Shown piece after piece: positions 25,551-34,722 of a stretch of 64,000 bases of DNA. Source of the DNA: Acidobacteriota bacterium (GTDB lineage: Bacteria; Acidobacteriota; Terriglobia; Terriglobales; Acidobacteriaceae); contig JABCZL010000005.1 of assembly GCA_013289685.1 (NCBI GenBank), forward strand, positions 1 through 64,000, given 5' to 3'. Position 1 is the stretch's first letter, and each line of letters begins with the position of its first letter. The translations under genes were made by a program, and so were the position numbers. Under the pieces are notes generated by a model. It was given only the letters and a program-made list of their open reading frames with translations. It searched no databases and was not told where the DNA came from.

Positions 25551-26258
25551 CTACGCGACCGCCAACCGCAGAGGTTTCGCAATCGAATCCGACGCAGCGT
25601 ACTCGATATGCAGGACTCTTCTCGGCATTTCCGCGTGCGACTTCGAGGATGCATGAATCAACAGAGGCCTCATCGCAACGATCCCACCCTTGGGAACGAC
25701 GCAATCGACCGGCGCAATGCGAGTTGCGACTTCGTGAACGCTGTCATCGCTCAAGACGCCCAGCGTGTGCGTCCCTGCCAGGACACGGAGAGGCCCATTC
25801 GCAGTGGTCGAATCGTCAAAGTGAACGCGCAACGCTAGCACTTTTGACAGCGTAGCGGCAGGAGCGTGTGCGTAGTGGATTCCCTCCTTAACGGACCAAG
25901 GCCCCCAGCCTGGCAGTTCGAGCCGCGCTCGGAGCGGCAAGGCAGTATCCTGATGCCATACCACCAGCCAGTTCGCCGCGGTCGATTTGTCGAACACTGT
26001 CGCGCGAAATGGAAATGCATCTGGCCCCAGGACGCTTCGCGCCAGTTCGATCATCTGCGGTTGCTGACTCAACTCGGCAACTGCAGCGAGCCCGAGAGCG
26101 TGCCGCACCCCAGCACGACTCCGTCGTGGCGCTGATTCGTTGATCTCTTGCAGAAGCCGATCCAGATATTCTTGCGAGAAGAGTCCGGGCAGAATTGCGA
26201 ATCCATTTTCTGCGATGGTTTTGTCCCAGCTCACTTGTTTCACCGTACTCAAGAGCAC
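25551..26258 (-). CDS. phytanoyl-CoA dioxygenase (PhyH) family protein
   Basis: This is a non-haem Fe(II)/2-oxoglutarate oxygenase of 235 residues. The facial triad is visible as WHQDTALP (HxD at about residue 101) and the distal His in LLIHASSKS. The 2-oxoglutarate-binding Arg follows in RRVLHIEY. Substrate unknown; this family includes many secondary-metabolite hydroxylases. It lies just upstream of gluQ on the same strand, and shared transcription is likely. The spacer upstream contains half of a palindromic element. Confidence 0.9.
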   Translation of the reverse strand: MLLSTVKQVSWDKTIAENGFAILPGLFSQEYLDRLLQEINESAPRRSRAGVRHALGLAAVAELSQQPQMIELARSVLGPDAFPFRATVFDKSTAANWLVVWHQDTALPLRARLELPGWGPWSVKEGIHYAHAPAATLSKVLALRVHFDDSTTANGPLRVLAGTHTLGVLSDDSVHEVATRIAPVDCVVPKGGIVAMRPLLIHASSKSHAEMPRRVLHIEYAASDSIAKPLRLAVA

Positions 26259-26283
26259 TCGACGGAAAACCGCAAGCGCCGCC

Positions 26284-26343
26284 GTGGAAGAGCGGCGCTT
26301 TCAGCGCCGCGTAAAGCGAGAGTTGCTACTGGGCTTCAGCCCC
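26284..26343. repeat. palindromic element at the 3' end of the AlkZ-like gene
   Basis: GTGGAAGAGCGGCGCTTTCAG with GCGCCGC, then TGGGCTTCAGCCCC, is a shortened version of the element at 18543-18679. It overlaps the last ~15 codons and stop of the 26301-27260 gene. Confidence 0.8.
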
Positions 26344-27260
26344 CGTGGTCGTCGGTCAGTTGCCGAACGACTTGCCGGTGCTGGGGCAACGACCGCAGCC
26401 CGCTCAACCGGCGCTGCCACGACTTTCTCTGGCGTGATCTCCAGCATCGACCGTCCGCTCACGTGGACGAAGCTCAACTCGCGCGCGGCCAGCAGGGCAT
26501 TGACTGCATCCTTTACCTTCGACCGCGCGACGAAGTTTCCGAAGAAAACTTCTAAGTCCGCCTGCTCGATTGCGACCACACAGTCGAGATACTTCGACAG
26601 CAGCGCGGTTAGAGCTTCCTGCACCGATAATCCCACGCCCTCTTTCACCGCGTCCGGCGCCCAGCGGTAGAGCACGTCCCAGACCGAGCCCTCGCTGGCC
26701 TTGTAATCCACGCGCGTGATGCGCAGCTTCGACCACAGCTCGCCCAGGGCGCCGTCGAGGGCCGGGAGAGATACGCTCCCGCCCAGCGCATCCTGCAGCT
26801 TCTGCTTCGAGATAGGCCCGTCGCGCGTAATCAACTCGAACGCATCGCAAGCCAGCGCGGAATATGGAGAGCGCGACCCCGCCTTCGGCGCCTGCCTCGG
26901 ATTACGTTCTCCGATGAGCGCGTAAAAATATGGAAACGCGGACGCCGCCACCAGAAAGCCGTTATTCTCGTCGAACAGGTTGGCTTCGAACGCCGTGCGC
27001 TCGCGCAGTAACCGCACCATCAACTCGGTCGCCTCAGCCGCCCGCGGATCTTTGAAGGCATGCTGCCATCCCGGCAAGCGATCTTCTGACCCCACGAACG
27101 CACCGATAAACGTCGGCACCAGCAACGCCGGCCGCTTGGGATACATCAGGCAAAAACCGACATCTTCGAGAAAGGCGCGCGCCTGCTCGATCGTCCGGAT
27201 GGGCTTGCCATCGAGCCGCCACTTCTCGCGCCGCAGTTGTTGTAACTCCAGATCAGTCAT
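26301..27260 (-). CDS. winged-helix protein, possibly AlkZ-related
   Basis: This is a 319-residue soluble protein. The pattern FLEDVGFCLMYPKRPALLVPTFIGAF, then a winged-helix-like block (CDAFELITRDGPISKQKLQDALGG), is reminiscent of AlkZ/YcaQ-type crosslink DNA glycosylase relatives. I could not identify the QxQ-type catalytic motif, so the assignment is tentative. The last residues (RRPRGLKPSSNSRF..) are read from a palindromic repeat, so the native C-terminus was probably replaced. It lies between mutL and the PhyH gene on the same strand. Confidence 0.65.
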   Translation of the reverse strand: MTDLELQQLRREKWRLDGKPIRTIEQARAFLEDVGFCLMYPKRPALLVPTFIGAFVGSEDRLPGWQHAFKDPRAAEATELMVRLLRERTAFEANLFDENNGFLVAASAFPYFYALIGERNPRQAPKAGSRSPYSALACDAFELITRDGPISKQKLQDALGGSVSLPALDGALGELWSKLRITRVDYKASEGSVWDVLYRWAPDAVKEGVGLSVQEALTALLSKYLDCVVAIEQADLEVFFGNFVARSKVKDAVNALLAARELSFVHVSGRSMLEITPEKVVAAPVERAAVVAPAPASRSATDRRPRGLKPSSNSRFTRR

Positions 27261-27263
27261 AAG

Positions 27264-27334
27264 AACAGCTGTCAGCTATCAGCCGTCAGCTTAGAACCCC
27301 GGGCCTCGTCAGGTAAGACCTGACAGCTGAGAGC
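27264..27334. repeat. imperfect dyad of CAGCTGTCAGCT-type units
   Basis: AGCTGTCAGCTATCAGCC and GTCAGCT face CCTGACAGCTGAGAGCT across a CCCGGG centre, with GTCAGGTAAGACCTGAC as an inner hairpin. It fills the 73-nt mutL/AlkZ-like gap and resembles a simple-sequence dyad repeat. Confidence 0.7.
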
Positions 27335-29394
27335 TAGATTCGCTTAAACGCCTTTTGAATGTCCTTCACAGAATACCTTAGAACCACCGGCCTGCCGTGC
27401 GGGCAAGACATGGGGTGGTCGGTTTTGGCGAGTTCTGCGAGGAGCCATTCCATTTTGTTCTGCTCCAGCGGCATGTTGACTTTGATGGCTGCGTGGCAGG
27501 CGATGGAGGCGGCGATGCGGGCACGGATTTTTTCCAGATTGAGCGACTGCTCCTCTCGGGAGAGCTGGTCGAGCAATTCGTGCAGCATGTGCTCGACGGC
27601 TGCCGCCTCCACTCCGGCCGGGGCGATTTTCACTGCCACGCTACGGGCGCCGAAGGGCTCGGCTTCGAATCCGTTGTGCTGGAGTTCGTCGGAGATCTCG
27701 GTGAACACGGCTTGCTGCGCGGGAGACAACTCCAGGACGATCGGCATCAGCAGGCGCTGGCTTTCGACTTTTTGTGCGGCGCGCTGCTTCAGGACGCGTT
27801 CGAAGAGGACGCGTTCGTGGGCTACGTGCTGATCGATGATCCACAGGCCGTCCTCGTTCACGGCGAGGATGAATGAATTTCGGATCTGGCCCAGCGGCTT
27901 GAGCGTGCCGAGAGACGAGAGCGTGGGCTCTTCTTCGCCGACGTCCAACGCTGGAGCACAGCCATTGTCGGGAATTGCTTCGAGGCCGCGGGCGACGGGG
28001 ATTGCGGCGTTCGCTTCGATGGCAATTCCACCCTCGAACTGGAAGCGCTGGGAAATCGGTGGGGGCGCGGGGGGCTGCAGTGAGAATCCTCCCGCGGCGT
28101 TGGCTGCGGGATCATACGATGCGGGCCACTCCGCAGGCACATCGGCGGCAGAAGCCACGACCGATGCTGGTTCCCAAGCTGCTCCGGGAGTGAGGGCGCC
28201 GGGCGTCATCGCCCCTGGCGTCAGTGACGTGCTGGCGGTGGCGTGGGCGCGCATCTCGGTCACAAACTGTGGCACGGGGCGCGCCTTCATTAGCGCGGCC
28301 CGCACCGAGTCGCGCACAAAGTCATGCATCACGTTCTGCTGGCGGAAGCGGACTTCGGTTTTCGAGGGATGCACATTCACATCTACCTCGGCGGCCGGCA
28401 GTTCCAGAAACAACAGGACCACCGGATACACGGTCGGCGGAATGATATTTCGATACGCCTCGGTCAACGCGTGCTGTACCAGGCGGTCGCGGATGAGGCG
28501 TCCGTTGACGAAGACGAAAATTGAGTTGCGGTTCAGTTTTTGGATTTCGGGCTTGGAGACGAAGCCGTGGAGGTGCATTTCGCCGAATGCAGCCGGTTCT
28601 TGATCCACGGTTTCTTCGTTTTCTGACGTTTCGCGGGCAGGAGTGCCCGCGCCACATGATTCTGCTCTGCGCCACGGAGGGGGCTGCGGCAAGCCCACGC
28701 GCTCCAGCGCCTGGCGAGAGGCTAGGGGAATCAACTGGTCAAGCGTCTCTTTGCCGAACACCTGGTAGACGCGCTCGCTGTATCCGGCCACCGGAGGCGC
28801 GACCAGCATGGCATTCGTGGCGGAGTGCAACTCGAAATGTTTTTCGGGATGCGCCAGCGCATAGTGCGTGACCAGCGATGCAATGTGCGACAACTCGGTC
28901 GACTCCGCCTTGAGAAATTTCTTGCGCGCGGGAACGTTGAAGAAAAGGTCGCGGACCGTGATCGAAGTGCCCAGCGGCAGGCCGGCTTCTTCGACGCGGG
29001 CAATCTTGCCGCCGTTGATCTCGACTATTGTGCCGGCGGCTTCTTCCGCCGCGCGTGTCTCCAGGCGCAGGCGCGAGACTGAGGCGATCGAGGGCAGGGC
29101 CTCGCCACGAAATCCCAGCGTGGCCACGCTGAGCAGGTCTTCGGCGTTCTTGATTTTCGACGTGGCGTGGCGCTCGAAGGCCAGCATGGCGTCGTCGCGT
29201 ACCATGCCGCATCCGTTGTCGGTGATCTGGATCAGCTTCTTGCCGCCGGCCTCGACGCTGATCTTGATGCGCGTGGCGCCGGCGTCGAGCGAGTTCTCCA
29301 GCATCTCCTTGACCACGGAGGCGGGGCGCTCGACCACCTCGCCGGCGGCGATCTGGTTGGCAACGGTTTCGGAGAGTACGTGGATGCGGCCCAT
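27334..29394 (-). CDS. mutL: DNA mismatch repair protein MutL
   Basis: MutL links MutS mismatch recognition to strand removal. The GHKL ATPase motifs are KEMLENSLDAGATRI (29-43), ITDNGCGM (57-64) and TLGFRGEAL (92-100). The C-terminal domain has DQHVAHERVLFE, close to the DQHA-x2-E-x4-E nicking motif, plus ACHAAIK and CPHGRP, so an intrinsic endonuclease is likely. Residues ~236-265 (PPPWRRAESCGAG..) come from a palindromic repeat inserted in frame. The linker holds a short TPGA triplication near residues 405-420. A mutS gene is not in the window. Confidence 0.96.
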   Translation of the reverse strand: MGRIHVLSETVANQIAAGEVVERPASVVKEMLENSLDAGATRIKISVEAGGKKLIQITDNGCGMVRDDAMLAFERHATSKIKNAEDLLSVATLGFRGEALPSIASVSRLRLETRAAEEAAGTIVEINGGKIARVEEAGLPLGTSITVRDLFFNVPARKKFLKAESTELSHIASLVTHYALAHPEKHFELHSATNAMLVAPPVAGYSERVYQVFGKETLDQLIPLASRQALERVGLPQPPPWRRAESCGAGTPARETSENEETVDQEPAAFGEMHLHGFVSKPEIQKLNRNSIFVFVNGRLIRDRLVQHALTEAYRNIIPPTVYPVVLLFLELPAAEVDVNVHPSKTEVRFRQQNVMHDFVRDSVRAALMKARPVPQFVTEMRAHATASTSLTPGAMTPGALTPGAAWEPASVVASAADVPAEWPASYDPAANAAGGFSLQPPAPPPISQRFQFEGGIAIEANAAIPVARGLEAIPDNGCAPALDVGEEEPTLSSLGTLKPLGQIRNSFILAVNEDGLWIIDQHVAHERVLFERVLKQRAAQKVESQRLLMPIVLELSPAQQAVFTEISDELQHNGFEAEPFGARSVAVKIAPAGVEAAAVEHMLHELLDQLSREEQSLNLEKIRARIAASIACHAAIKVNMPLEQNKMEWLLAELAKTDHPMSCPHGRPVVLRYSVKDIQKAFKRI
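28630..28690. repeat. palindromic element inserted in frame in mutL
   Basis: GCGGGCAGGAGTGCCCGCGCC is a near-perfect hairpin. On the mutL strand it contains TGTGGCGCGGGCACTCC, shared exactly with the insertion in moeA (61050-61066). It also shares CCCGCGCCACATGATTCT with the lipid kinase insertion. Confidence 0.8.
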
Positions 29395-29515
29395 GGGGCA
29401 GTGGATAGTGATTAGTGGCTAGTGGTCAGTTTCGCAGATGGGGTGGGAAAAGCAAAGGCGGCTGCGGCGCGAGTGGAAGTCGGGGTCTTCCCGGTTTGGC
29501 TCCGCATGTTTTAGG

Positions 29516-29577
29516 TTTGGCTTCCACATTTAAGAACAAGGTCAAAGGCAGCGGACAGGAGTGTCAGCTCCACATGA
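29516..29577. repeat. one-armed relative of the 28-bp inverted repeat
   Basis: AAAGGCAGCGGACAGGAGTG plus GCTCCACA matches the right arm and spacer edge of the element at 9257-9371, with one arm missing. At 29617-29665 a remnant with CTCCGGTCGGGATGACAGGG adjoins it. Together with AGTGG-type simple repeats at 29400-29430, these fill the mutL-protease gap. Confidence 0.65.
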
Positions 29578-29735
29578 GCCAACCTACGAGCCAACCCACG
29601 AGCCAGCACAAGGTCCCTCCACTGCGCTCCCTTCGCTCGCTCCGGTCGGGATGACAGGGATTGTGCGCGCTCCGGGGCCGCCTCGAATGACAATTGCTCG
29701 ATGACAACGGCCAGACTGCCGAGAAACTTCTTCAC

Positions 29736-29766
29736 GAAAAAGAGGCGCTCCCGATTGGGGAGCGCC
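29736..29766 (-). terminator. intrinsic terminator after S53 protease gene
   Basis: On the minus strand a 9-bp stem (GGCGCTCCC ... GGGAGCGCC) with a 5-nt loop is followed by TCTTTTTC. It begins 25 nt after the protease stop codon. Confidence 0.85.
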
Positions 29767-29791
29767 ATGAAAGCGTTGGTGCGAATGTCGC

Positions 29792-32650
29792 CTAGTCGAC
29801 GGTAAATTGGAACGTGACCGAGCTTGCGATCGGAGCGGTCCCACCGGTGGTGGCGTTGAGCGTGACCGTGCTCGTGCCTTTGGGCGTGCCAGGATTCGAG
29901 TTGCCGCTGCCGCTGCTGCCGCTGCAGGAACTCAGCCACAGGGTGGAGAATCCCAGAACCACTATCAGGCCCAGAAGGCGCATGCCACGCAGAGAGCGCT
30001 TGCGGGAGCCCACGGTGAACATGATCCCAAACAGTCCCGGCAACAGAACGGCGTAGAAGATCCGCGCGCCACCATCGAGAGGACGGCGCAGCTCGGCAGT
30101 GGGAGCCGTGGTCTTGATGGTGAATGAAACCGACGCTGAACTCGACGGGCTGCCGGGAGAGAAATTGCAGGTGGACTCGCTGGGAAGGCCGGAGCAGCTG
30201 TAGGAGAGAGGCAGTGCTGTCGATGTGCTGGTGCCGCTGGTCACGATAAACGAGGGCGTGCTCGTGCTAGTCACGGTCAGATTCACCGCGGAGGTGGTCG
30301 CCCCTTGCGCGACCGACAACGTGCCGGTCAGGCTGGAATTCACGGAGAAGCTCATGGTGGTCGCCGTGATGGTCAGATTCACCGTCGTCGTACTCGAGAC
30401 GGCTCCGCTGGAGCCCTTCACGGTAACGGCGATATTGCTCGCCGCCGCCATGTTGGCCGAGGTCTGAATGACCAGGGAGCTCGACGTCGCATTGATAGTG
30501 GTGAAGACGCAGGTTGCCCCACTCGGCAGACCGGCGGAGCAAGTGAAGGTGACATTTCCGGTGAACCCATTTTGGGGAGTAATCGTGATCGTCGCGCTGC
30601 CGGTATTCTGCCCGGCAACCGCAGTCACGGAAGCGGGGCTAGGTGCCAGCGTGAAACCCGCCAAGGTCGCGGCCCAGGCTTGCGCCAGGTTGAAGCCGTC
30701 GACCGATCCCAGGCCAGTGACCTGGTCGTAGCCGACGCCGGCGTTGAACCCGAAGTCGGTCGTGCCGGTGGGACAATTCGGAGTTCCGCTGGTGCAGGGC
30801 ACGATGTTGTTTCCGGTGGTCACATCGTGGAACGCCTTGGAGGTCGCGTTGTTCGGATAGAGCGAATATAACGTCGGGTTGATGGGTGCCAATCCGGTCG
30901 GAGGAGTGTTGCCTAGGTACTGGTTGACCAGCGCCACGATGGCCGTGAAGGTCGGAGCGGCCGCGGATGTTCCGCCGACGATGGTAAAAGTCCCGCCCGC
31001 ACCGGTGCGGAAGCCGGAGGTGCAGGTCGAAACGATCGTGCCGCCGGGACCGTCCTCGGAGCAGAATAAGTAACCGTCATGATCGGCTGACGCAGTCATC
31101 GAGATATCGGGGACGTCGCGCTTACCATCGGCGGGCACGCCTGTTACATTCTGCCAGGTTGGTTTCGCGAAACCGTAAGGTGTCGCTACTGACACTCCTA
31201 CGCTGGCGCCACCACCGGAGGCGGCGAATCCGCCGTGGTTGGCGATATTGAAGATGGTGTCGTTCCAGGCCTCCTCCGGAATGTATTCCAGCGCCGAGGA
31301 AATGGCGTCAGAGCCTGCGCCGGAGGCGCTCCAGTACGGAAGGTCAGCAGCAGCCGTGTTTCCCGTCACCACTCCGGCAGCGTCTCCGAAAAACTCGTTG
31401 CCGCCTGCTCCGGTGGTTTCGGGGATTGCGGCAGGAACGTCGACGGCAAGGCCGCCTGTAGCTGACGTACTGCTGCTGGGGTCGCAATCCGCAGCGCCCG
31501 AGTCACCCGATGCCGAAACGAGGGTTACTCCGTGCGTTTGGCCTGCTTGCACCCAGGTCTGTATTGTCGCCGCGAACCCGGGGTCCTGCGCCTGCATCCC
31601 CTGTTCACAATAGCCATAGCTGGTGCTCACGAAAGGTGCAACGGGGGTCTCCAAGGCGTACTGGAGGGCGTCCCAAATATTGTGCGCCCGACTAGTGCAG
31701 CTCTCACCGGCATTCACACCGGCATACACGAAAATAACGCTGGCGTTCTTCGCGACGCCACCAGACCACTCCAGATCGAGGTCGGACTCACCCTCATCTC
31801 CAGAGCACCGCACGTCGGTCGATGTAGCCGGTATCCGAGTCATGGTCACAGTACTCGTCGGAAGCAGGGCAGCGCTGCGGAAGTTGCTAAGGTCGGTCGC
31901 GTTGACAGTGCTTTGTCCAACGATCGCAATCTTCTGATTCGGGCGCGTAGCGTTGGCCGTGTACAGGGCGTTCAAATCGTAGATGGTCGCGAAATCAGCC
32001 GGCGACAGGTAGTGACTACCGCTGACATAGGAAGTCAGATTGGGCTTAACCTTGAGTCTGGGCTTGGGAGCGAAGTCGTGGAGATGCCCGACATGCTGGA
32101 CCGTTCCCGCCAGTGCCGCGGGGAGGGACGGGTTCATCGCATTGGCCAAGTGAACCTCGCCGTCGACGAGATAATGGTGCATCTCAAGTGCGAAAGCCGA
32201 TTCGATCTGCGCCACCGTTCCATCAAACGAAATCTGGTTGCGGGTGGGCGATACCTTGATATTGGTAAAACCTTGGGCTTCAATCCAGGCGACGACCTTA
32301 TCCACGTCGTTCTGGCTCATGCCGAAGCGCCGGGCGTATTGCGGGATCTTCAGATACTTGTGATAGTTCGGCGAAGAACGATCGCCGAGTTGCGCCAGGA
32401 ACTGGTCCAGGTCTTTCTGCTGAGCGGGCGACAAGCGAAAATCCAGCGAGATTCCTTCGATCAGCCGGCCGCCGTCAGCGCGGCCGAGATCAGACCCAGG
32501 TCGCGACGGTCCCTGTATATTGCCGAAGAGCGGCACCATCCGGCTGGAATCGATGGGGCCGGAGATGCGGTCCGGCGTTTGGGCGTAAGCGAGGGTGGAA
32601 AAAAGGCTGGCGATGAGGAGGGCGGGCAACAGCGACTTCACCATGCGCAT
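29792..32650 (-). CDS. secreted S53 (sedolisin/pro-kumamolisin) protease with Ig-like tail
   Basis: This is an acid-acting serine-carboxyl peptidase of about 952 residues. After a signal peptide (MRMVKSLLPALL..AYAQ), the pro-kumamolisin domain runs to ~200. The catalytic domain holds GESDLDLEW (Glu/Asp of the triad), SASGDSGA (oxyanion Asp) and GGTSAAAPTF (nucleophile Ser). Ig-like/beta-sandwich repeats follow (ITPQNGFTGNVTFTCSAGLPSGATC). Near the C-terminus come a membrane segment (GLIVVLGFSTLWLSSC) and a short Thr-rich tail. The start at 32650 has GGAG 6 nt upstream; a longer in-frame reading is unsupported. Promoter and terminator are both visible, so it is monocistronic. Confidence 0.92.
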   Translation of the reverse strand: MRMVKSLLPALLIASLFSTLAYAQTPDRISGPIDSSRMVPLFGNIQGPSRPGSDLGRADGGRLIEGISLDFRLSPAQQKDLDQFLAQLGDRSSPNYHKYLKIPQYARRFGMSQNDVDKVVAWIEAQGFTNIKVSPTRNQISFDGTVAQIESAFALEMHHYLVDGEVHLANAMNPSLPAALAGTVQHVGHLHDFAPKPRLKVKPNLTSYVSGSHYLSPADFATIYDLNALYTANATRPNQKIAIVGQSTVNATDLSNFRSAALLPTSTVTMTRIPATSTDVRCSGDEGESDLDLEWSGGVAKNASVIFVYAGVNAGESCTSRAHNIWDALQYALETPVAPFVSTSYGYCEQGMQAQDPGFAATIQTWVQAGQTHGVTLVSASGDSGAADCDPSSSTSATGGLAVDVPAAIPETTGAGGNEFFGDAAGVVTGNTAAADLPYWSASGAGSDAISSALEYIPEEAWNDTIFNIANHGGFAASGGGASVGVSVATPYGFAKPTWQNVTGVPADGKRDVPDISMTASADHDGYLFCSEDGPGGTIVSTCTSGFRTGAGGTFTIVGGTSAAAPTFTAIVALVNQYLGNTPPTGLAPINPTLYSLYPNNATSKAFHDVTTGNNIVPCTSGTPNCPTGTTDFGFNAGVGYDQVTGLGSVDGFNLAQAWAATLAGFTLAPSPASVTAVAGQNTGSATITITPQNGFTGNVTFTCSAGLPSGATCVFTTINATSSSLVIQTSANMAAASNIAVTVKGSSGAVSSTTTVNLTITATTMSFSVNSSLTGTLSVAQGATTSAVNLTVTSTSTPSFIVTSGTSTSTALPLSYSCSGLPSESTCNFSPGSPSSSASVSFTIKTTAPTAELRRPLDGGARIFYAVLLPGLFGIMFTVGSRKRSLRGMRLLGLIVVLGFSTLWLSSCSGSSGSGNSNPGTPKGTSTVTLNATTGGTAPIASSVTFQFTVD

Positions 32651-32689
32651 GAAAGCTCCGGGGCAGATCGGATACTTGCCGTTTATAAC

Positions 32690-32718
32690 CTTATAACGGC
32701 TTATCCCTGTTCGATCAA
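32690..32718 (-). promoter_or_regulatory. sigma-70-like promoter of the S53 protease gene
   Basis: On the minus strand TTGATC, 17 nt and TATAAG precede the start codon by about 40 nt. The -10 lies inside an imperfect palindrome (GCCGTTATAAGGTTATAAACGGC-like, 32679-32701) that could be an operator. Confidence 0.55.
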
Positions 32719-32911
32719 GATTGCCAACGGGAAGGTTGTACGGCTGACACAAAGTTACACAACATTCGAGGCGCAAACGGCAGGAATTCCGCCTGATTAG
32801 ACGCTAATGCCCGATGGAAACGGCTAACTCAGGGCGTAACCGGCACGAAATCCGGAAAAACACGGAATCTGAGCGCGCTGCCGTATACTGCCCCTGCTAA
32901 TCTCCCTGCGC

Positions 32912-34060
32912 ATGTCTCCGCCTGAAGCCGCCAAGGCCCGCCTCGCTTACATTGACTGGATGCGCGGGCTGGCTTGCCTGCTGATGTTCCAGACTCACTG
33001 CTACGATTCCTGGCTGAGCCCGCAGGCGCGGCAGAGCCGATTCTTCATGTACTCGCAGTTGGGCGGGACGTTTCCGGCTCCGCTGTTTCTGTTCCTGGCG
33101 GGGATTTCGTTCGCGCTGGTCACGGAAAAACTTTGGCACAAGAATCTTCCGGCGGCGCAGATCGGGCGGACGACCATCCTGCGGGGTGGGGAGATCTTCT
33201 GCTACGGACTTCTCTTTCGCCTGCAGGAATACGTTGTGTCGTGGGGCTGGGCGCCGAAGAGCGATTTGCTGCGAGTGGACGTGCTCAACACGATTGGGCT
33301 GTCGATGATGCTGCTGGGCGTGGTTTGCTGGATCGTGCTGGCTTTGTCCGCGCGCGCCGGCGGTTTGCCGATCAATCGCGCTGCGCTGATCCTGGCCGCG
33401 GCGGGCACCGCGTTGCTGATTTCCCTGCTGAGCCCGCCGCTGTGGACTACGTGGCGACCGACCTGGCTGCCGTGGCCGATTGAGTCCTATGTCGACGGCG
33501 TGCACAATCTGGGAGTGCCGCAGGCTGGCTTGTTCCCGGTCTTTCCGTGGACGGCCTTCGCATTCGCCGGGCTGGCCGTGGGATTCATCCTGCAAAGCCA
33601 ATGGGCGCGTGCGCTGGAGTCGAGAGCGTTCTTCGCGATGGGCCTTGCGGGGAGCGTGCTGATTGAATTCGCGCGGTGGCTCGACCGGCAGCCGCGGCAG
33701 CTCTATGCCGTACAAGATTACTGGCACACCAGCCCGAGCTTCTTCCTGATCCGCGTGGGAATGCTGCTGGTGATTATGGCGGCGAGCTACGGATGGTGCC
33801 GCTGGGGCTTCGGGCAGTGGGGATTCAGCCCGCTCATTCTGCTCGGCCAGGCGTCGCTGCTGGTCTACTGGGTGCACATTGAATTCGTGTACGGCCGTGT
33901 GTCGATCCTGCCCAAGCACAGGATGGGGATCGGTGGGGCATCCGCGGGGCTGCTGGTGATTTCGCTGGCGATGCTGGCGTTGGCTTACATTCGCACGAAA
34001 ACGAAAGGCCGCGGAGTGGAGCTGATGCCGTGGCTGCATCGGGTGCCGGCGCGGGCTTGA
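32912..34060 (+). CDS. multi-pass membrane acyltransferase-like protein (DUF1624/HGSNAT type)
   Basis: This 382-residue integral membrane protein has about ten hydrophobic segments. The opening YIDWMRGLACLLMFQTHCYDSW, followed by FLFLAGISFAL, matches heparan-alpha-glucosaminide N-acetyltransferase-like and acyltransferase-3 membrane proteins. LLVYWVHIEFVYGR near the end is typical. It probably transfers an acyl group to a glycan across the inner membrane; donor and acceptor are unknown. The ATG at 32912 is 261 nt from the divergent protease gene; that gap holds the protease promoter. Confidence 0.8.
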   Translation: MSPPEAAKARLAYIDWMRGLACLLMFQTHCYDSWLSPQARQSRFFMYSQLGGTFPAPLFLFLAGISFALVTEKLWHKNLPAAQIGRTTILRGGEIFCYGLLFRLQEYVVSWGWAPKSDLLRVDVLNTIGLSMMLLGVVCWIVLALSARAGGLPINRAALILAAAGTALLISLLSPPLWTTWRPTWLPWPIESYVDGVHNLGVPQAGLFPVFPWTAFAFAGLAVGFILQSQWARALESRAFFAMGLAGSVLIEFARWLDRQPRQLYAVQDYWHTSPSFFLIRVGMLLVIMAASYGWCRWGFGQWGFSPLILLGQASLLVYWVHIEFVYGRVSILPKHRMGIGGASAGLLVISLAMLALAYIRTKTKGRGVELMPWLHRVPARA

Positions 34061-34178
34061 GTGCGGTAAGCCTTTCGGCTCGCCGGAAGCCTTGCTGCGC
34101 GGAAACGACTTCCCGGCTAGCCACGAGCGCGTCAATGAGCGCCAGGCCTTACCTCAATAGTGTGCGATACGCCGCCGA

Positions 34179-34628
34179 CTAGTGCTGCTGATCAGAGTTG
34201 GATGTTTCAATACATCGAGCGGCCGTCCGCACATAGACAATCCCCGGCAATTCGGCTGAAACGTATGTCTCCGAGGTAACGGGGTGCTTGTCGGTTCCTT
34301 CGCTGCAATCGTCCAATAGATCGAACTGAACTCTAACCTTGAGATGGTATTCCGTGTGAGACGCCCGGAATCGCCATTGCCTCAGCGCAGTAAGCACATA
34401 ATTGGCGAACAAGGGATGGGCGCTAATGATCGTCGCGTCACTAACCCTCCCGTCCGCACTAACTTTGACGTCGGTCACTGTAGTTCCCGTGATGCGATTG
34501 TCTTTCGCAAGACGAGGATAAGCTGGGGCGACAAAGTTGACCACGGCCGGTACGTCACTGTCGGCTAGAACAGGAGTTTGTGCATGTAGAAGGGGTACTG
34601 CAAGCAACACTGCCAGAGCAATCCGCAT
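34179..34628 (-). CDS. secreted protein with TonB C-terminal-like domain
   Basis: This encodes 149 residues with a signal peptide (MRIALAVLLAVPLLHAQ). The mature part fits the TonB/TonB_C fold: AYPRLAKDNRITGTTVTDVKVSADGRVSDATIISAHPLFANYVLTALRQWRF. There is no N-terminal membrane anchor as in a true TonB, so it is probably a free periplasmic TonB-domain protein, common in Acidobacteria. The ATG at 34628 has GGGAGAGAA upstream. An in-frame extension to 34700 is unlikely. It is downstream of, and possibly independent from, the YheT-like gene's minus-strand neighbour. Confidence 0.8.
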   Translation of the reverse strand: MRIALAVLLAVPLLHAQTPVLADSDVPAVVNFVAPAYPRLAKDNRITGTTVTDVKVSADGRVSDATIISAHPLFANYVLTALRQWRFRASHTEYHLKVRVQFDLLDDCSEGTDKHPVTSETYVSAELPGIVYVRTAARCIETSNSDQQH

Positions 34629-34722
34629 TTTGGTTCTCTCCCGCCGAGTACAAGCTCCATCGGTGATCGCAAACGAACTGAATATCCAACGGGGCATCAC
34701 TGTTGCAACATCGCCATGTCCC

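Noticed and set aside
26301-26370. Frameshift or disruption of the AlkZ-like gene
   Set aside because: The reading frame continues to a stop inside the repeat without any internal break, so this is a replaced end, not a pseudogene.
31532-32800. 422-codon plus-strand frame opposite the S53 protease
   Set aside because: Antisense to conserved protease domains. It lacks recognisable domains and has abnormal composition.
32897-34135. 412-codon minus-strand frame opposite the HGSNAT-like gene
   Set aside because: The product is Arg/Gln/His-rich, which is typical of antisense to membrane-protein codons.
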